From assembly GCA_007124075.1 (NCBI GenBank), contig SLFV01000090.1:1-19793 (forward strand): a stretch of DNA of 19,793 bases, in the 5' to 3' direction. Position 1 is the stretch's first letter. Every line of letters begins with the position of its first letter. This document shows, in pieces, positions 16,685 through 19,793 of this stretch. The translations under genes were made by a program, and so were the position numbers. This stretch comes from Roseimaritima sp. Lineage in GTDB: Bacteria > Planctomycetota > Planctomycetia > Pirellulales > Pirellulaceae. The notes under the pieces were generated by a model. The model ran no database searches, was not told the origin of the DNA, and saw only the letters and a list, made by a program, of their open reading frames with translations.

Positions 16685-17260
16685 TTAGCGGACGCAACGA
16701 TAGACAAACGCAGGCGGAACGTTTCGCCAAACCGTTGGACTGCGTTCAACCTGTTGGAAATAATCGTCTAGTTTTCTGCGGAAACGCCAGGCCGCTGGTA
16801 GCGCCAGTCCCTGCCAGTAGGCGAAACTGACAAACCGGCCTCCAGGACGCAAGACCTGCATCATTGCATCCAGGCAGCGGTCTTGCAGGGTTTCCGGGAA
16901 CGACGCCCAAGGCAAGCCACAGACAATCGCATCAACTTGTTGCACTCGTGAAAGTTGGCAGCAGGCAACGACATTTTCCACAGTGTCTTCATAAACCGTC
17001 ACCGACGGGCAGCGCTGACGCACCAAAGCCGCAAGTTCCGGTGAACGTTCAATAGCAAAAAACGTCGACTGACCGGGCAAGACCTGCTTAATCGCTTGGG
17101 TGAAAACCCCGGTACCGGGTCCATATTCGATGGCCGCTTGAACCTGATCCCAAGGAATCCAGGCCACCATCTCCGCGGCCAGAAATTTAGACGACGGCAG
17201 CACAGCACCAACTTGCGTTGGGTGGCTTAGGAAGTTCTTCAGAAATTGTGTCGCGCTCAA
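16685..17260 (-). CDS. PmtA-like class I SAM-dependent methyltransferase (probable phospholipid N-methyltransferase)
   Basis: Protein of 191 residues with the Rossmann methyltransferase plan: motif I EYGPGTGVFTQAI (about 45-57), an acidic residue after strand 2 (AIERS), the motif IV region IVCGLPWASFPETL, and LRPGGRFVSFAYWQ. The N-terminal FLSHPTQVGAVLPSSKFLA and the GLPWASFP segment resemble bacterial PmtA-type enzymes that methylate phosphatidylethanolamine. The true substrate (lipid, ornithine lipid or other) is not determined by sequence. The start is a TTG at 17260. A stop lies two codons upstream, and the conserved VGAVLPSS begins at residue 17, so no later start fits. It begins 10 bp after the stop of the PpiD-like gene and is probably its operon partner. 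Confidence 0.85.
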   Translation of the reverse strand: MSATQFLKNFLSHPTQVGAVLPSSKFLAAEMVAWIPWDQVQAAIEYGPGTGVFTQAIKQVLPGQSTFFAIERSPELAALVRQRCPSVTVYEDTVENVVACCQLSRVQQVDAIVCGLPWASFPETLQDRCLDAMMQVLRPGGRFVSFAYWQGLALPAAWRFRRKLDDYFQQVERSPTVWRNVPPAFVYRCVR

Positions 17261-17270
17261 CGATTAACCG

Positions 17271-19778
17271 TTATTCCTGGTCATCCTCATTGAACTTCAA
17301 ACCCAATTGATCAACGAATGCACGCTGGTAGGCTTGATTCAGTTCAATCGTTTGGCTGGTCACCATGTCCCGAACCGACCCGCGTTCGGAAGCCTGCATG
17401 AACTGCTTCTGCAGTTGCTCGACCTCCGGAGTCCGCTCCACTGTCTGGACAACATAGTAAACCGTTCTGGTTTCGTTTGCGGCCACGCCGTGCTGGCCCA
17501 GTGGTTGAGTGAAAACGACACGCATGAAGTCTTCACCAGCCCGATTAAGCTGTTCCAGGTTCCAGACCATCGGCATGCGCCCCGGGCCCAGCCAAAGCAT
17601 CCAGGGAAATTCGCCCAATTCGGTAAAGACGAATTCGCGACGATCTTCGGGTACCAAATCGGCTAACGGCGTTTCCGGGCTCTTGTTCGCCTTATCGGCC
17701 AAGTCCTCCGCGGCCGCCCGAGCTAATGCGCGGGCCTTGAGATTTTGAATCGCCGCAACGACCTCCTCTTCAACTTCCACCAGTGGCGGAACACGATCGG
17801 GCGTTTGCTCGGTGCGCCACGAGACAAATGACGAACCGCTGCGGAAATCCATCGTTTCAACGGGCGAGAAGTCCGGTTCCGCTGTGCCAAACATCAACTG
17901 GGGAAACGACGCGCCCGCCTGGAATTGACCAGACAATTGCATTGAGCCTCCAACGGCGGTTTCCTGAATCGAAACAATATCATGTGGCCCGATCTCCTCG
18001 TACTCCAACCCCAATCGCTCCGCCAGTTCCCGCAGATTGGGACGTTCAGGTGGGTCTTCGGTGACCGTGCCGTCTTCGACGGAAAAGTCGTAGATTGCTT
18101 TATCATTCGAGTAGCGTTTCATGACCTGCCCGATCTGCTCGATCCCCTCGCGCACCTTCGTAAACGCCTGTGGTGTTGCCAACTGTTCAGCAATCTGCTG
18201 TCGAACCTCTTCGAACGGACGAACCGCCGGGGCTGGCTGCGCGGCCGCTTCCGCATCGGCCGGGTCTGCCGGTTCCTGCTGCATCGGAGCATCGGCATCG
18301 GTCGTGCTGGGCTGGTCGTCCGCCGTCGCGTCATTGTCCTGGGCGGGTGTCTCCACATCGGACGCGTCAGCGTCAGCATCGGGCGATCCGGAGTCGGGCA
18401 CTTCGGCTTCACTGGCATCCGAGGCGGGCTGGGATGCAGAATCCCCATCGTCGCCGGTCGGTTCCGCAGCCGCTTCTTGGAAGGCTACCAAACGAACTGT
18501 GGAACTGGAGAAACGGTGAGCGGAATCGTTATTGCCGGCACCATCGTCGGCTGGCGGCTGCTCCGCTTGCGGGGCAGCATCAGAAGACGACTCAGGTTGG
18601 CTGCTGTCGTCGGCCCCTACCTCGTCGGCCCCTACCTCATTGTTCGCATCTTTCTCTGGGTCGTTCGCTTTCGGTTCTGCTGACTCCGACGGTTGTTCGG
18701 TCATCGGCGGTTCCTGACCCTCAGAGGCTGGCTGCTCGGGCTGCTCCGCTTTGACGTCATCATTCCCGTCCTTGACGCTGCCTTCCGCTTGGCCATTTTC
18801 GGCAGTCTCTTCCTGGGCAGTCTCTTCCTCTTCTTCGATCACGAACGCGCCATCGGCAACCTGACGATCGTACTCGGCTTTTAGCTGATCTTCCGGGATT
18901 TCCGCCGCCAGACGCTCGGTCACGTTGGTAAAATTCCCCCAGACCACTTCGAAGGTCGCCGACTGACGCTGACGAAATCCCGGCACATCCGGGTCTTCGT
19001 CCACGTATTTATCCTTCCCGGCTTCGTAAGTCTCTTTGATTTCTTTTTCCGTCGGTTTCCCCCCGACTTTCGCCAGATAGTCGTCGACCAGGACCGGAAA
19101 CGCCACAACTTTGGCACGCCGATTGAGCCGCAGAAAGAGATCAAATTTTTGTGCTGGAGGAACCGTATCACGGTCCGAACCGATCAATCCAGAAATGGTT
19201 GTCTGCTGAACAACGTTGGCCAGCAAGTGCGTGCGAAGTTGTTCCCGCATGTCGTGCTGTCCCAACTGCCGCTCGGTAGAACGACGCAGAACCAGGAGTA
19301 TCTCATCCTCGGACAGTTTTTCGTCACTGAACTGACGCAGCCAAACGTCGATTGCGGAATGCTGAAGGTCCAGGCCCATTTCACGAGCACGATTGGCATA
19401 GACCATTGCCGTCACACTGGTTTCTTTAGACGGTTGGCTGTTAATGCCGAGGCTTGTTACCTGATTCTGTTGCGTGTCGTAGTCGAATCCAGGAACGGCG
19501 GGCATTCCCCCCAGTTCAATCGTCCGCTCGGCCAACGCCAGCAGGAACTGCACCGTGTTGTAGTGGTTGCGAGTAAACCGGTCGACACGCTCCAGTTGAA
19601 AATCGCCACCCTTGTAGGAAGCCACAGTGCCGCTCCGGCCCCCCGGGCCGGGCCCGGCGGTTCGCATCCAACTGTCCACCGCAGGCAAGACCACAAAGGA
19701 AATCATGGCCAAGATCATCAGCGCAATCATCAGCGGCTTTAAGTTGCGACGAAAAAGTTCGAAAGGGCTTGCGGACAT
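17271..19778 (-). CDS. PpiD/SurA-like membrane-anchored periplasmic protein with a large acidic insertion
   Basis: Protein of 835 residues. After SPFELFRRNLKP comes one membrane helix (about 17-33), as in PpiD, so the body is periplasmic. Residues about 55-310 resemble the SurA/PpiD chaperone N-domain, including PTEKEIKETYEAGKDKY. Residues about 312-517 are a low-complexity, strongly acidic block of E, D, A, Q and S. Residues about 520-835 resume a PpiD-like pattern (PFEEVRQQIAEQL, later VEVEEEVVAAIQNLKARALA). I do not see a parvulin active-site domain, so isomerase activity is doubtful and a chaperone role is more likely. A TTG at 19787 is in frame, but the ATG at 19778 has GGA 7 bases upstream and fits the family N-terminus, so I chose it. 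The gene is complete; its promoter lies beyond the right edge. Confidence 0.85.
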   Translation of the reverse strand: MSASPFELFRRNLKPLMIALMILAMISFVVLPAVDSWMRTAGPGPGGRSGTVASYKGGDFQLERVDRFTRNHYNTVQFLLALAERTIELGGMPAVPGFDYDTQQNQVTSLGINSQPSKETSVTAMVYANRAREMGLDLQHSAIDVWLRQFSDEKLSEDEILLVLRRSTERQLGQHDMREQLRTHLLANVVQQTTISGLIGSDRDTVPPAQKFDLFLRLNRRAKVVAFPVLVDDYLAKVGGKPTEKEIKETYEAGKDKYVDEDPDVPGFRQRQSATFEVVWGNFTNVTERLAAEIPEDQLKAEYDRQVADGAFVIEEEEETAQEETAENGQAEGSVKDGNDDVKAEQPEQPASEGQEPPMTEQPSESAEPKANDPEKDANNEVGADEVGADDSSQPESSSDAAPQAEQPPADDGAGNNDSAHRFSSSTVRLVAFQEAAAEPTGDDGDSASQPASDASEAEVPDSGSPDADADASDVETPAQDNDATADDQPSTTDADAPMQQEPADPADAEAAAQPAPAVRPFEEVRQQIAEQLATPQAFTKVREGIEQIGQVMKRYSNDKAIYDFSVEDGTVTEDPPERPNLRELAERLGLEYEEIGPHDIVSIQETAVGGSMQLSGQFQAGASFPQLMFGTAEPDFSPVETMDFRSGSSFVSWRTEQTPDRVPPLVEVEEEVVAAIQNLKARALARAAAEDLADKANKSPETPLADLVPEDRREFVFTELGEFPWMLWLGPGRMPMVWNLEQLNRAGEDFMRVVFTQPLGQHGVAANETRTVYYVVQTVERTPEVEQLQKQFMQASERGSVRDMVTSQTIELNQAYQRAFVDQLGLKFNEDDQE
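18608..18637. repeat. 15-bp tandem duplication in the acidic block of the PpiD-like gene
   Basis: CGTCGGCCCCTACCT is present twice head to tail (18608-18622 and 18623-18637), encoding the repeated EVGAD unit. The two copies are identical, which suggests recent slippage. Confidence 0.92.
18801..18829. repeat. Second 15-bp-period duplication in the acidic block
   Basis: GGCAGTCTCTTCCT occurs at 18801-18814 and 18816-18829, a 15-bp period. It encodes the EETA-type repeat at the start of the acidic block and lies about 170 bp from the EVGAD duplication. Confidence 0.9.
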
Positions 19779-19793
19779 CGTATCCAAATTTCC

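Noticed and set aside
1..19793. tRNA, rRNA, CRISPR array, insertion sequence or prophage
   Set aside because: Read on both strands; no cloverleaf-like sequence, no regularly spaced repeats, no transposase, integrase or terminal inverted repeats were seen.

Overview
The window looks like chromosomal DNA from a planctomycete, probably a Pirellulaceae-like (Rhodopirellula-type) bacterium. This is inferred from protein style rather than from a marker gene. The signs are a secreted protein with DPFG motifs, a small secreted protein with a PPYF-x2-HPPVYYS motif, a transmembrane VWA protein with a long low-complexity front half, a very acidic PpiD-like protein, several non-ATG starts and weak Shine-Dalgarno sequences. 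I see no rRNA, tRNA, CRISPR array, transposase or attachment site.

Layout. Positions 1-390 (minus) hold the start of a secreted planctomycete protein that runs off the left edge. Positions 665-6485 (minus) form an efflux cassette in transcription order: a CecR/YbiH-like TetR regulator, an HlyD-type membrane fusion protein, and an AcrB-like RND pump. Two adjacent 12-bp palindromes lie in the regulator's promoter region and are the obvious autoregulatory operators. Divergent from it, at 6967-8478 (plus), is a Thermus-type long NADP isocitrate dehydrogenase. Next come two divergent genes: a membrane VWA-domain protein (8590-10527, minus) and a secreted protein with secretin-like modules (10706-12010, plus). 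SelO, the protein AMPylase (12036-13550, minus), and a Na/phosphate cotransporter with a PhoU-like tail (13917-15632, minus) follow. A 554-bp apparently gene-free stretch precedes a small secreted CxxC protein (16187-16627, plus). The right end carries a PpiD-like membrane-anchored chaperone and a PmtA-like lipid methyltransferase, 10 bp apart on the minus strand and probably co-transcribed.

How the genes fit together. The TetR-MFP-RND set is a self-regulated efflux operon without a visible outer-membrane channel. The PpiD-like/PmtA-like pair and the secreted proteins suggest envelope biogenesis. Icd, SelO and the phosphate transporter are housekeeping or stress genes with no obvious functional link. 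The least described items are the PpiD-like protein whose middle is an acidic low-complexity block, the VWA/secretin-like divergent pair, the small secreted protein, and five short tandem duplications with periods of 15 or 18 bp.
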